A stretch of DNA of 64,000 nucleotides from Ga0077555 sp050250755 (GCA_050250755.1 JBFWOB010000012.1:62001-126000), one strand, 5' to 3'. Counted from the stretch's first letter, positions 17,597 through 25,916 are shown. A program made the numbers and translations. The notes: generated from the letters alone by a model not told the origin.

Positions 17597-18900
17597 CGCC
17601 GCAAGATTTCATTCCTGGCCTATCGATTATGGGCCTTCTGCTCGTTCTGCTTTTGCTGCGTATTCCGATCGCTTTTGCTCTGGGTGGAGCGGGCGTCGTC
17701 GGACTGGCGTATGCTCGACCGTGGCCTGCGGTCGAATACCTGCTTTCGACGTTCGCCTATGGAGCGACGGCGAACTTCGCTTATGTTGTGCTTCCATTGT
17801 TTCTTTTCATGGGGCACATGGCGTTCTCGGCAGGCTTGTCGAAGAGCGCGTTCGAAGCGGGACAGGCTTGGTTAGGGCGTATTCCTGGCGGATTGGCGGC
17901 CGCGACGGTCTTCGGCTGCGCGGCGTTTTCGACGATCTGTGGATCGAGTGTCGCGACCGCTTCGACGATGGCCCGTGTCGCGCTGCCGGAAATGCTTCGC
18001 CAGGGATACATGGCTCGTCTAGCGGCTGGCTGCATTGCCGCCGGTGGAACACTTGGCGTGCTGATCCCGCCAAGCGGCATTCTGGTCGTCTACGCCATTA
18101 TGACCGATGTATCGCTTGTAAAACTCTTCATCGCAGCATTGGTGCCGGGCGTCATGACGGCACTGATCTACATCGTGGGGATCTATATCTGGGTGAAGTT
18201 GAAACCCGAGCTTGCACCGTCTTTGGAAGGCGTAGTGCCTCCAACGTGGTCTGAGAAGTTCAAAGCTCTCGCGAATACCTGGGAGCTTCTAGTTCTCTTC
18301 GCGGCTGTGATGGGCACGATCTACCTCGGTGTTGCAACACCGACAGAAGCCGCGGCTATGGGAGCATTCTTCTCCCTCATTGCAGTCTTGCGACGCCCGA
18401 ATCGCCTGGAGAATGTATTGGCAGGCCTCAGGGAGACGGGTACGGCATCTTGTTCGATTTTTGCGCTGGTCATTGGAGCGGGCTTGTTCAGCCTTGGCCT
18501 TGCGACTACGCAGTTCCCAACAAAGCTCGCCGGACTTGTGACTGATCTGAATTGGTCACAAACAAGCACGATCCTCGTAATTCTGATCCCCTATCTCGTG
18601 CTGGGCTGTTTTGTCGACGGGCTGTCGATGATCCTGATCACCATGCCGATCGTATTCCCGATCGTTACTAAGATGGGTTACAGCGGCGTTCTATTCGGCC
18701 TTTTGGTGACAAAGATGGTCGAAATCGGTGCGATCACGCCGCCGGTTGGGCTCAATGCTTTTGTGGTGAAGAGCATGGCGCCCAGCGTACCGCTCTCGGA
18801 AGTGTTCAAGGGATGTCTGCCCTTTGTGCTCATGGAGCTCCTGATCGTGAGCCTCATGATTGCGTTTCCGCAAATCTCCCTCTTCCTCGTGCCGGAATGA
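17593..18900 (+). CDS. dctM: TRAP transporter large permease, DctM family
   Basis: A 435-residue, roughly twelve-helix sodium-coupled permease subunit. Typical DctM features are PLFLFMGHMAFSAGLS, FGCAAFSTICGSSVATASTMARVALPEM in parts, the GGTLGVLIPPSGILVVYAI hairpin motif and GAITPPVGLNAFVV near the C-terminus. The true start is the ATG at 17593 inside the dctQ stop; the frame is open upstream within dctQ. The operon ends 74 bp later at a strong terminator. Confidence 0.94.
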   Translation: MTPQDFIPGLSIMGLLLVLLLLRIPIAFALGGAGVVGLAYARPWPAVEYLLSTFAYGATANFAYVVLPLFLFMGHMAFSAGLSKSAFEAGQAWLGRIPGGLAAATVFGCAAFSTICGSSVATASTMARVALPEMLRQGYMARLAAGCIAAGGTLGVLIPPSGILVVYAIMTDVSLVKLFIAALVPGVMTALIYIVGIYIWVKLKPELAPSLEGVVPPTWSEKFKALANTWELLVLFAAVMGTIYLGVATPTEAAAMGAFFSLIAVLRRPNRLENVLAGLRETGTASCSIFALVIGAGLFSLGLATTQFPTKLAGLVTDLNWSQTSTILVILIPYLVLGCFVDGLSMILITMPIVFPIVTKMGYSGVLFGLLVTKMVEIGAITPPVGLNAFVVKSMAPSVPLSEVFKGCLPFVLMELLIVSLMIAFPQISLFLVPE

Positions 18901-18973
18901 GGTCTTCATAAGAAGTCTTCAATCCGTCGGCGCGACGATGCTTGTTTGCGTTGAGCCGCGGAACCACTCTTAG

Positions 18974-19012
18974 ATCAAAAGCGGGCGACTTCGCCGGCTT
19001 TTGATTTGCTTT
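18974..19012 (+). terminator. Rho-independent terminator of the TRAP operon
   Basis: ATCAAAAGC (18974-18982) pairs with GCTTTTGAT (18997-19005), enclosing an inner GGCG/CGCC stem with an ACTT loop, followed by TTGCTTTT. Confidence 0.85.
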
Positions 19013-19085
19013 TCACTCGCGTGTCAGCGTGCGCTGGCCGATTACCATCGGCGCCAATCGTTCCCTCGGCGTCTCTTTCCAAACT

Positions 19086-19817
19086 TCAGCGAGCAACGAG
19101 CCCGCCATCCAGGACCAGTTCAGAGCCGGTCATGAATGCGGATGCGTCCGACAAGAGCCAGACGACAGCCTCTGCAATCTCGTTCGGCCGGGCCATCCGC
19201 CCGAGCGGGATGTCGGCGGACATGCGCTCCTTTGATCGCGCAGGATCGCGTGTCGCGGCGGCAATCCCATCCACCATCTCGCCTTCGACGAACGCTGGGT
19301 GAACCGAGTTGCAGCGCACTTTTGGTGTCTTTCGAGCCCCCGAAAGCGCCACGGACTTCGTCAGCAGCCGCACCGCGCCCTTGGACGCATTGTAGGCTGC
19401 GAGATTCGCACCACCGACGAGCCCCGAGACAGACGACAGATTGACGATCGAGGGCGCAGCCGACTTCGCCAGGAGTGGCATGGCGTACTTGCAGCCGAGA
19501 AAGACACCGTCGGCGTTGATTGCCATCACTCGGCGCCACTCGGCCAAACTGGTCTGCTCGACGTCACCCAGGCTGACAACCCCTGCATTATTCACCAGTC
19601 CATCGAGCTTGCCATGATTGCGTTCGATGGCTGCAGCGGCTGCCTGCCAATCGTCCTCTCGCGTTACGTCAAGCGCTAGATCCATGCCGCTGCGCACCGC
19701 GAGATCGCTCTTGACGATCCTGCCCCCTTCTGCGGCGATAGCAGCCGAAATCGCCGTCCCAAGAGTTCCGGCTGCACCGGTCACCAGGATGACCTTGTCG
19801 TCGAGACGCTTCGTCAT
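19086..19817 (-). CDS. SDR-family NAD(P)-dependent oxidoreductase
   Basis: A 243-residue classical short-chain dehydrogenase/reductase. The cofactor motif is TGAAGTLG near residues 13-20, the structural motif is NNAG, the active site is a Ser in NLSSVSG with YNASK, and the C-terminus GSELVLDGGL is typical. The ATG at 19817 follows GGGGAAGG. An Asp at the end of the second strand (KSDLA) hints at NAD rather than NADP. It is divergent from the CoA-transferase gene, and a perfect 12-bp palindrome lies in the shared promoter region. The substrate is unknown; a hydroxyacyl-CoA or alcohol is plausible from context. Confidence 0.9.
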   Translation of the reverse strand: MTKRLDDKVILVTGAAGTLGTAISAAIAAEGGRIVKSDLAVRSGMDLALDVTREDDWQAAAAAIERNHGKLDGLVNNAGVVSLGDVEQTSLAEWRRVMAINADGVFLGCKYAMPLLAKSAAPSIVNLSSVSGLVGGANLAAYNASKGAVRLLTKSVALSGARKTPKVRCNSVHPAFVEGEMVDGIAAATRDPARSKERMSADIPLGRMARPNEIAEAVVWLLSDASAFMTGSELVLDGGLVAR

Positions 19818-19861
19818 GCCTTCCCCATCGATCAAGACTTGTACGACCACGCCCACCACTG

Positions 19862-19873
19862 CACCGTACGGTG
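19862..19873. promoter_or_regulatory. perfect palindrome in the SDR / CoA-transferase divergent promoter
   Basis: CACCGTACGGTG is a perfect 12-base palindrome 45 bp upstream of the SDR start and 133 bp upstream of the CoA-transferase start. The position suits an operator for both genes. The binding protein is unknown, and no regulator gene is adjacent. Confidence 0.4.
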
Positions 19874-20005
19874 ACGGGGCGCCGCAGATGTAGCACCTCA
19901 TACAACACGATTGGTGACGTTTGGTCCTGTCTGGCTCGCGTTGCTTGACGATCCACGTGGAGGCCATCACACCAATGCCAGCTAATAGGAAGAGGCAAAG
20001 CGACG

Positions 20006-21130
20006 ATGAGACCGCTCGAAGGGTTGATGGCCGTATCGGTCGAACAAGCGATCGCCGGGCCGATGTGTGGGCGGCTTCTCGCGGATGGTGGCGCGCGCGT
20101 GGTTAAGGTGGAGCGGCCCGAGGGTGATTTCGCACGCGCCTACGACCGAATGCTCGATGGCGAAAGCATCTATTTCGTTTGGCTCAACCGCGGCAAGGAA
20201 TCTGCGATCTGCGATCTCTCACAACCCGAAGATCGTGCGTTCTTCGAAGCGATGGTCGCCAAGGCGGACGTGCTCGTGCAGAACCTGAAGCCGGGCGCGC
20301 TCGCCAAGCTCGGCCTCGGAACCGACGTGCTGACGGCGCGGCACCCTCGGCTCATTGCCTGTTCCATCTCGGGTTATGGTGACACAGGTCCCTTCGCGCA
20401 GCGCAAAGCCTACGACATGCTCATCCAGGCCGAGTCGGGCCTCGCTTCGGTTACTGGAAGCCCAGCCGAGCCGTCGCGGGTTGGCATTTCGATCGTCGAC
20501 ATCACCACCGGCCATCATGCCTACGAGGCGATCCTCGAAGCGCTCGTTCGTCGCGGCATCACCGGCAAAGGTGCCGATATTCGCATTTCAATGTTTGACG
20601 TCATGGCCGAATACATGAGCGTCCCGATGATGCAGGGCCGCGCCGGGTATCCTCAGCCGCGTATTGGGCTGCGTCACACTGCGCTCGCGCCCTACGGGGT
20701 GTTCTCGACGCGAGATGGGCAGCCCGTCCTGATCTCGATCCAGAACGAACGTGAATGGCGAGCCCTGTGCGAGAAGGTGCTGGAGACGCCTGACGTTGCC
20801 CGTGATGCACGCTTCACCTCGAATTCTGAGCGCGTGGCCCATCGCCAGGAATGTGACGACCTGATCCAAGCGTGGTTCGCGCAACATGATGTCGCCGACG
20901 CTATCGCGCGTCTCGACGCAGCAGACATCGCCTTTGGCCGCGTATCCGACTGGGCCGCGTTGCGTGATCACCCTCACCTTCGCCTTATCGAAGTTCCCTA
21001 CGCCAAGGGAACAACCACCATTCCAGCGCCGGCGGCGCTTTGGGATGGCGGGATGCTCGAAACGAAGGGGGTGCCAAAGCTTGGGGCCGATACCGTTCGA
21101 CTTCGAAAGGAATTTCAGTCGGGCGCCTGA
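20006..21130 (+). CDS. class III (CaiB/BaiF) CoA-transferase
   Basis: A 374-residue family III CoA-transferase, which swaps CoA between an acyl-CoA and a free carboxylic acid through an aspartyl intermediate. The catalytic Asp is D137 in AYDMLIQAESG. Other family marks are QAIAGPMCGRLLADGGARVVKVE near the N-terminus, LNRGKESAICDL, and SGYGDTGPF. Members of this group include succinyl-CoA:itaconate- and mesaconyl-type transferases. It is convergent with the CoA-binding protein gene, with only 12 bp between stops. Together with the enoyl-CoA hydratase nearby it suggests breakdown of an unsaturated or branched acid. Confidence 0.92.
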   Translation: MRPLEGLMAVSVEQAIAGPMCGRLLADGGARVVKVERPEGDFARAYDRMLDGESIYFVWLNRGKESAICDLSQPEDRAFFEAMVAKADVLVQNLKPGALAKLGLGTDVLTARHPRLIACSISGYGDTGPFAQRKAYDMLIQAESGLASVTGSPAEPSRVGISIVDITTGHHAYEAILEALVRRGITGKGADIRISMFDVMAEYMSVPMMQGRAGYPQPRIGLRHTALAPYGVFSTRDGQPVLISIQNEREWRALCEKVLETPDVARDARFTSNSERVAHRQECDDLIQAWFAQHDVADAIARLDAADIAFGRVSDWAALRDHPHLRLIEVPYAKGTTTIPAPAALWDGGMLETKGVPKLGADTVRLRKEFQSGA

Positions 21131-21142
21131 GGCCGCAAGCGG

Positions 21143-21679
21143 TCAAGGGCGACGAGGCCGCCCGATGAGCTGATTCTGCACACCACTCCCGAGTATCGGA
21201 CGACGCGATGAAATCACGCCCGCGTTGACGCCAACCCAGCCGATCTCACCGGAAAGGCGGCCGTACTCGATCTTCGGGCAGCGGTTCATCACCACCTTGA
21301 GGCCGGCCGCCTCTGCCTCGGCAGCCGCCTCCTCATTGCGAACGGATAACTGCATCCACACCGTCTTGATCCTGAGACAATCCTTGAGCCGGATCGCCTC
21401 GCGCGTCACGGCCAGGGCGGCATCGGAGTTGCGAAAGATGTCGACCATATCGACGGGTGCCGGCACGTCCTCGAGCGCGCCATAGACATGCTGTCCGGCG
21501 ATCTCTTTCCCCGCCAATCCGGGATTGATCGGATGGACACGATAGCCTTTGCCAACCAGATACTTGAGGGCAAAATAGCTCGGCCGGTTTATGTTCGCCG
21601 AGGCTCCGACCATCGCAATCGAGCGAGATTCGTTCAGAACCGCAGCGATATAAGCGTCGTCGTAACGGTCATGGTTCAT
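21143..21679 (-). CDS. CoA-binding protein (YccU-like)
   Basis: A 178-residue CoA-binding-domain protein with a Rossmann-like fold: SIAMVGASANINRPSYFALKYL carries the glycine-rich CoA loop, followed by GYRVHPINPG and a conserved late MNRCPKIEYGRL. It resembles the CoA-binding part of succinyl-CoA synthetase alpha subunits but lacks the catalytic domain. Its start overlaps the stop of the VOC gene by four bases, so the genes form one operon (hydratase, VOC protein, CoA-binding protein). The role of these small proteins is not settled. Confidence 0.88.
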   Translation of the reverse strand: MNHDRYDDAYIAAVLNESRSIAMVGASANINRPSYFALKYLVGKGYRVHPINPGLAGKEIAGQHVYGALEDVPAPVDMVDIFRNSDAALAVTREAIRLKDCLRIKTVWMQLSVRNEEAAAEAEAAGLKVVMNRCPKIEYGRLSGEIGWVGVNAGVISSRRPILGSGVQNQLIGRPRRP

Positions 21680-22137
21680 GGCTTGTTTGTCGCGTCGTCG
21701 GCTTTGGAGCCGTTGGGAAGGGTCAGGCGTCCCTCGGTGTCGAGTGGAAAGAAAGGATTGTAGGCAACCTCCCAGAGGTGCCCGTCGAAATCTGAGAAAT
21801 ATGCCGTATATCCGCCCCAGAAAGCGCGTTGAGGGGGCTTGGTGATACGCGCTCCAACATTCACTGCCCGCGTTAGAACGTCATCGACGGCGGCTTCGCT
21901 TTCGACATTCCAGGCGAGGGTGATGGCGGCGAAGCCCGTCGGCGTATCCGTTACGGCTGCATCGGCGGCGAGGTCGGATCGCCCGAAAAGAGAAAGGATG
22001 ACGCCGCCTGCCTCAAAAAACGTGACGCCGTCCTGGCTCGCGGGTGATGTTTTGAACCCGAGACCCTCATAGAATGTCCGGGCCCGCGCCATGTCATGAA
22101 CGCCGAGCGTCACGAGATTGAGTCTCGGTGTGCTCAT
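21676..22137 (-). CDS. VOC-family protein (glyoxalase/dioxygenase superfamily)
   Basis: A 153-residue vicinal-oxygen-chelate protein with two beta-alpha-beta-beta-beta units (NLVTLGVHDMARARTFYEGLGF opens the first; WGGYTAYFSDFDGHLWEVAYNPFF closes the second). The final Glu in LWEVAYNP sits where a metal ligand is expected. Position and size suit a small metal-dependent lyase, isomerase or binding protein. The ATG at 22137 is one base from the hydratase stop, which sets the start. The reaction cannot be assigned. Confidence 0.87.
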   Translation of the reverse strand: MSTPRLNLVTLGVHDMARARTFYEGLGFKTSPASQDGVTFFEAGGVILSLFGRSDLAADAAVTDTPTGFAAITLAWNVESEAAVDDVLTRAVNVGARITKPPQRAFWGGYTAYFSDFDGHLWEVAYNPFFPLDTEGRLTLPNGSKADDATNKP

Positions 22138-22138
22138 G

Positions 22139-22966
22139 TCAGCAGCCCTGCCAGTTGGGTGCGCGCTTCTCGATGAAGGCGCCAATACCTTCCTCGGCGT
22201 CTCGGTAGAGCATGTTGCGGACCATCACGGCCGACGCCTCAGCATAAGCCTCTGCGACGGGCAGTTCGATCTGCCGGTAGAAGGTCTCCTTGCCGATCGC
22301 CACTGTTGCGGGAGACTTGGAAGCGATGATCTCCGCCATCGCCATTGCTTCTGAAAGCGCCTTGCCCTCCGGTACGACGCGATTGACGAGCCCGTAGTCG
22401 GCAGCCGCCTCCGCCCCGAGCATTTCCCCAAGCAACAGAATTTCCATCGCGCGCTTGCGGGATACGTTCCGTGACAAGGCCACCATCGGAGTCGAGCAGA
22501 ACAGACCGATATTGACACCAGGTGTCGTAAATCGCGCTGCGGAACCGGCGATTGCAAGGTCACACGTCGCGACGAGTTGGCAACCGGCCGCCGATGCAAC
22601 ACCTTCGATCGCTGCGATGAATGGCTTTGGCGAGCGCACGATGGAGAGCATCATGCGTGCGCAAAGGTCCATGAGGTGATTGAAATAAGCGCGCCCGCCA
22701 TCCGCCTCAGCGCGGTGGGCAGTCATTTCCTTGAGATCGTGGCCCGAAGAAAAGGCGGGTCCGTCTGCAGAGATCACGACTGCCGCAACGTCCGAGGCTG
22801 ACGAGGCTTTGTCGATCGCTGATTGAAGCGCCGCGATCAGGGCCTCCGACAGCGAATTTCGCTGTCGGGGCCTACTGAGGGTCAAAAGAAGGACGCGCCC
22901 TCGCACCTCTTCAATGAGAACGCAATCCGCTGTCTTGGCGGCAGCGTCCTCGGAACCTCCTTGCAT
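22139..22966 (-). CDS. enoyl-CoA hydratase/isomerase family protein
   Basis: A 275-residue crotonase-fold protein. The first oxyanion loop is ADGPAFSSGHDLKEM and the second is AIEGVASAAGCQLVATCDLAIA. At the position of the second catalytic Glu the sequence reads TTPGVNIGLFCSTP. This is the ECHDC3-like form that lacks that Glu, so ordinary hydratase activity is uncertain. Start ATG 22966 follows GAGAGGAGAAGG. It is first in an operon with the VOC and CoA-binding genes. Confidence 0.9.
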   Translation of the reverse strand: MQGGSEDAAAKTADCVLIEEVRGRVLLLTLSRPRQRNSLSEALIAALQSAIDKASSASDVAAVVISADGPAFSSGHDLKEMTAHRAEADGGRAYFNHLMDLCARMMLSIVRSPKPFIAAIEGVASAAGCQLVATCDLAIAGSAARFTTPGVNIGLFCSTPMVALSRNVSRKRAMEILLLGEMLGAEAAADYGLVNRVVPEGKALSEAMAMAEIIASKSPATVAIGKETFYRQIELPVAEAYAEASAVMVRNMLYRDAEEGIGAFIEKRAPNWQGC

Positions 22967-22980
22967 TGCCTTCTCCTCTC

Positions 22981-23001
22981 GCCGGCTGGCGGGCAGCCGG
23001 C
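22981..23001 (-). terminator. hairpin in front of the enoyl-CoA hydratase gene
   Basis: GCCGGCT (22981-22987) and AGCCGGC (22995-23001) form a perfect 7-bp stem with a 7-nt loop between the secreted-protein stop and the hydratase ribosome site. It has no T-run; it could attenuate read-through or shape the 5' leader. Confidence 0.35.
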
Positions 23002-23007
23002 ATCACC

Positions 23008-23559
23008 TCATTGAAGCACCTTCTCGATTTCGGCGCGGTGCTTCTTCACGGTCTCGACGTTCTCGGGATACTGCAGGGGTGGTGTATGCTTCAAGGCTTC
23101 GTTCAGTTCCTCGAGCATCTGCTTCTTGTCTTTTTCGGCGATCGTCGTATCCGCGGTGATGTCCTCAATCTCTTTCTTGATCGAGGTGACCGGATCGGTA
23201 AACGCGCCCTGTTCGTCGAGCCCGCCCATCACCATGGAGACGTTGAAGGCGACATCGTCGAATTCAACGAAGTTCTGGAAGCCGTGCCGTTTTGCGATAG
23301 CGTCAAGTTCCGCCTGGACCTTCGGGTCTGGGTTGTCTGATGGCTGTGTCCCTTGCTTTTGGGCAAGATCAGCCATTTCCTTTTGCGCCCCGATGAAGCC
23401 CGTGATGTGAGCATCCGTCAGTTTCACTTGCTTGAACTGCTCTTCATCCGCCTTGGGCTCTTCTCCCTTTGGCGCTTGCGCGCCAACCGGCCCTGCGAAC
23501 ACGAACGCCAAACCCAGTGCGGCAATGAAAGCCGCAAAAACATTCTTCTTCAGCCACAT
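23008..23559 (-). CDS. secreted protein of unknown function
   Basis: A 183-residue protein with a clear signal peptide (KKNVFAAFIAALGLAFVFA, cut near VGAQA) and a mature part that looks all-helical, rich in Lys, Glu and Gln. Repeated polar helices such as ADLAQKQGTQ and EIEDITADTTIAEKDKKQMLEELNEALKHTPPL are visible. There are no Cys residues or membrane spans in the mature part. I do not recognise the family. It lies upstream of the hydratase operon in the same direction, but a hairpin separates them. Confidence 0.75.
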   Translation of the reverse strand: MWLKKNVFAAFIAALGLAFVFAGPVGAQAPKGEEPKADEEQFKQVKLTDAHITGFIGAQKEMADLAQKQGTQPSDNPDPKVQAELDAIAKRHGFQNFVEFDDVAFNVSMVMGGLDEQGAFTDPVTSIKKEIEDITADTTIAEKDKKQMLEELNEALKHTPPLQYPENVETVKKHRAEIEKVLQ

Positions 23560-23648
23560 TGCAACAGTCTCCTGGATGTTCCGTCGGGCTCCGCTTCAGG
23601 CTATAGAGCCCACCTACTCTTAAGCGTACGACTGGGACGCCAATAAGA

Positions 23649-24098
23649 ATGCCAAACGAAGCTCCTCATCACGCTCCTCTCAGCACCGAGGCTGTCTCTC
23701 GCATAATCGATGAGACTTTCCCGGAGATCCATGCAGCAGGACGACAAATAACAATTGAATCCGTCGGTATGCGTTGGGCACGGGTTCGCCTCACATTCGA
23801 TCCGAGCCATCTGCGACCTGGCGGTACCGTATCGGGCCCCGCCATGTTCACACTCGCGGACTTTACCATCTATGTTGCCTTGATCGCCACGCTCGGCGAG
23901 ATCGGCATTCCGGCTGTGACCAGCAATCTTTCGATCAACTTCCTGTTGCGACCCGAGCCCGCGGATGTCGTCGCAGAGGCCAAGTTACTCCGGATCGGCC
24001 GGCGGTTGGCGTATGCAGAAGTTGCGCTCTACTCGGACGGTCGCAGTGACATGATTGCGCATGCGACAGCCTCGTATGCAATTCCAAGCTCCAAATGA
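23649..24098 (+). CDS. PaaI-like hotdog-fold thioesterase
   Basis: A 149-residue single-hotdog thioesterase. The helix-strand core GGTVSGPAMFTLADFTIYVALIA holds the PaaI-type catalytic Asp (ADF), followed by TSNLSINFLLRP, the central strand pair. Such enzymes hydrolyse acyl- or aryl-CoA esters in the cytoplasm. It starts 89 bp from the divergent secreted-protein gene and is followed by the rplM promoter region. The substrate is unknown. Confidence 0.88.
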   Translation: MPNEAPHHAPLSTEAVSRIIDETFPEIHAAGRQITIESVGMRWARVRLTFDPSHLRPGGTVSGPAMFTLADFTIYVALIATLGEIGIPAVTSNLSINFLLRPEPADVVAEAKLLRIGRRLAYAEVALYSDGRSDMIAHATASYAIPSSK

Positions 24099-24130
24099 CG
24101 AAGGCAATACGCCATCACGTTTGAGGTATT

Positions 24131-24142
24131 ATAAGGCCTTAT
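24131..24142. promoter_or_regulatory. AT-rich leader with palindrome upstream of rplM
   Basis: The interval 24099-24304 contains the perfect palindrome ATAAGGCCTTAT and a T-rich stretch, unlike the GC-rich surroundings. It is the likely promoter region of rplM-rpsI. The palindrome could be an operator or chance. Confidence 0.3.
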
Positions 24143-24304
24143 TTGTAAGTATTTGATTTTTCGTATTTATTTCCCACGTGATGTGCATCCTGTGGATTGA
24201 CGCCTGGTCGTTTCATCGGTATTACGTTGCCGACTGCCACCTCGTGGTGTGCTGAAGGTGCAATGGCTCAAGGCCATACCGCGCCCTTCCAGGAGATATC
24301 GTTC

Positions 24305-24766
24305 ATGAAGACCTACTCCGCCAAGCCCGGCGAGGTGGAAAAGAAATGGGTGCTGATCGACGCGAAAGGTCTCGTCGTCGGACGCCTCGCCACCCTGATT
24401 GCGACCCGCCTAAAGGGTAAGCACAAGGCTACCTATACGCCTCACGTCGACATGGGCGACAATGTTATTGTCATCAATGCCGACAAAGTGGTGTTTACGG
24501 GCAACAAGTACGAAGGCAAGAAATACTACCGGCATACGGGACATCCGGGCGGGATCAAGACTCGCACGCCGCGCCAGATTCTCGAGGGCAAGCACCCGGA
24601 ACGTGTGATCGAGCTGGCCGTCGGTCGTATGCTTGCGCGTGGCCCGCTGCAGCGTAAGATCATGGGCAACCTCAAGGTTTATGCTGGCGGCGAGCATCCG
24701 CACGTCGCTCAGAATCCGGAGCCGCTGGACGTTGCCAAGATGAACCGCAAGAACGTGAGAGTCTGA
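24305..24766 (+). CDS. rplM: 50S ribosomal protein L13
   Basis: A 153-residue L13. It starts MKTYSAKPGEVEKKWVLIDAKG and has the typical GRLATLIATRLKGKHK, a DNVIVINADKVVFTGNK stretch and HPERVIELAVGRMLARGPLQRKIMGNLKVY (in parts). The ATG at 24305 follows an AGGAGATATC ribosome site; the frame is open upstream to 24197 without likeness. It is followed after five bases by rpsI, the universal bacterial pairing. Confidence 0.98.
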   Translation: MKTYSAKPGEVEKKWVLIDAKGLVVGRLATLIATRLKGKHKATYTPHVDMGDNVIVINADKVVFTGNKYEGKKYYRHTGHPGGIKTRTPRQILEGKHPERVIELAVGRMLARGPLQRKIMGNLKVYAGGEHPHVAQNPEPLDVAKMNRKNVRV

Positions 24767-24771
24767 GACCT

Positions 24772-25263
24772 ATGGCAAACGAACCCAAGACTCTTTCAGA
24801 TCTGAGCGAGCTTCAGGGCGAGGTCGTCGCCACGGTGGAGCCCTCTGCTCCGGTGCATGAGCAAAAGCTCGATTCCTATGGACGTGCGTACGCCACAGGC
24901 AAGCGCAAGAATGCTGTGGCCCGCGTCTGGGTGAAGCCCGGCGCTGGCAAGATCACGGTCAACGGCAAGGAATTCAACGCGTATTTCGCGCGGCCGGTCC
25001 TGCAGATGATCCTGAAGCAGCCGCTGGTCACTGCAAACCGCATGGACCAGTTCGACGTCACAGCGACTGTTGCGGGTGGTGGCCTTTCCGGACAAGCCGG
25101 AGCGGTTCGGCATGGCATCTCCAAGGCGCTGACGTACTATGAGCCCGAACTCCGCGGTGTGCTCAAGAAGGGTGGCTTCCTCACGCGCGACAGCCGCGTC
25201 GTTGAGCGCAAGAAGTATGGCCGTATGAAAGCCCGCCGCAGCTTCCAGTTCTCGAAGCGCTGA
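24772..25263 (+). CDS. rpsI: 30S ribosomal protein S9
   Basis: A 163-residue S9 with the alphaproteobacterial N-terminal extension of about 35 residues before the core (YATGKRKNAVARVWVKPG). The GGGLSGQAGAVRHGISKAL segment and the C-terminal KKYGRMKARRSFQFSKR, which reaches the P-site tRNA, are intact. It lies five bases after rplM and ends at a strong terminator. Confidence 0.98.
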   Translation: MANEPKTLSDLSELQGEVVATVEPSAPVHEQKLDSYGRAYATGKRKNAVARVWVKPGAGKITVNGKEFNAYFARPVLQMILKQPLVTANRMDQFDVTATVAGGGLSGQAGAVRHGISKALTYYEPELRGVLKKGGFLTRDSRVVERKKYGRMKARRSFQFSKR

Positions 25264-25285
25264 TATATCGACAAAACGTGTATCG

Positions 25286-25320
25286 AATGGGCCCTCCGAA
25301 AGGGGGCCCATTCTTGTTTT
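25286..25320 (+). terminator. Rho-independent terminator of rplM-rpsI
   Basis: AATGGGCCC (25286-25294) pairs with GGGCCCATT (25304-25312) around a 9-nt loop, followed by CTTGTTTT. Confidence 0.9.
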
Positions 25321-25487
25321 GGGATGCTGCAACGCGCCGACCCCGAGGACTAAGCCGGCAGCGTCGAGCGATGCTTTATCGGACGGTTTGAGCGTGCGTA
25401 CGGGCGAGACACCGTGCGATGCGTTCAGGTGAATGCAGCCGACAATAATGCTTGCCTGGGAACGTACTCTGGGAAGCTGCCGACTAT

Positions 25488-25916
25488 TCAGCCGCCACGC
25501 TGGTAAGGAAAGCAACGCTCTCGGTCGAGGTGAAGGTCGAAGTGTTTCGCCAACACAGCGATCGCCATGCCGTGCTGGGGATAGGGGTCTGCGTTCGATT
25601 TCCCGACGATGATCGGACGAAATCCTGGCTGGGCCTTGCCGCCGGGCGGAAGCATGCCAGTCACCAGCGCCTCGCCGTCGTTCTGCCGTAGCGTGACGAA
25701 CATTGGCATCGTACGTTTGATGTAGTCCTTGAGCCCGATGTTCTGCTCGATAAATCGGCCACCCGGAGGTGGCACATAGCTCCTTTGTGCGTTTTCGTAG
25801 GTCTCGCGGAAGTAGCGCTCCACGGCGTGATCCATGAGCCTCGACTCAGCCTGAGCCTCGGCGATCGTCTCGAGTCGGAACCACGTATCGCGAGAGGCAT
25901 CGCAAATGTACTGCAT
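25488..25916 (-). CDS. small conserved-looking protein of unknown function
   Basis: A 142-residue cytoplasmic protein beginning MQYICDASRDTWFRLET, with an N-terminal helical part (AEAQAESRLMDHAVERYFRETYENAQRSY) and a more mixed C-terminal part (KDYIKRTMPMFVTLR, GFRPIIVGKSNADPYP, HGMAIAVLAKHFDLHL). The ATG at 25916 has a perfect GGAGG site, which supports a real gene. I recognise no family or catalytic motif. It stands alone between the rpsI terminator and a gene-poor stretch. Confidence 0.7.
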   Translation of the reverse strand: MQYICDASRDTWFRLETIAEAQAESRLMDHAVERYFRETYENAQRSYVPPPGGRFIEQNIGLKDYIKRTMPMFVTLRQNDGEALVTGMLPPGGKAQPGFRPIIVGKSNADPYPQHGMAIAVLAKHFDLHLDRERCFPYQRGG

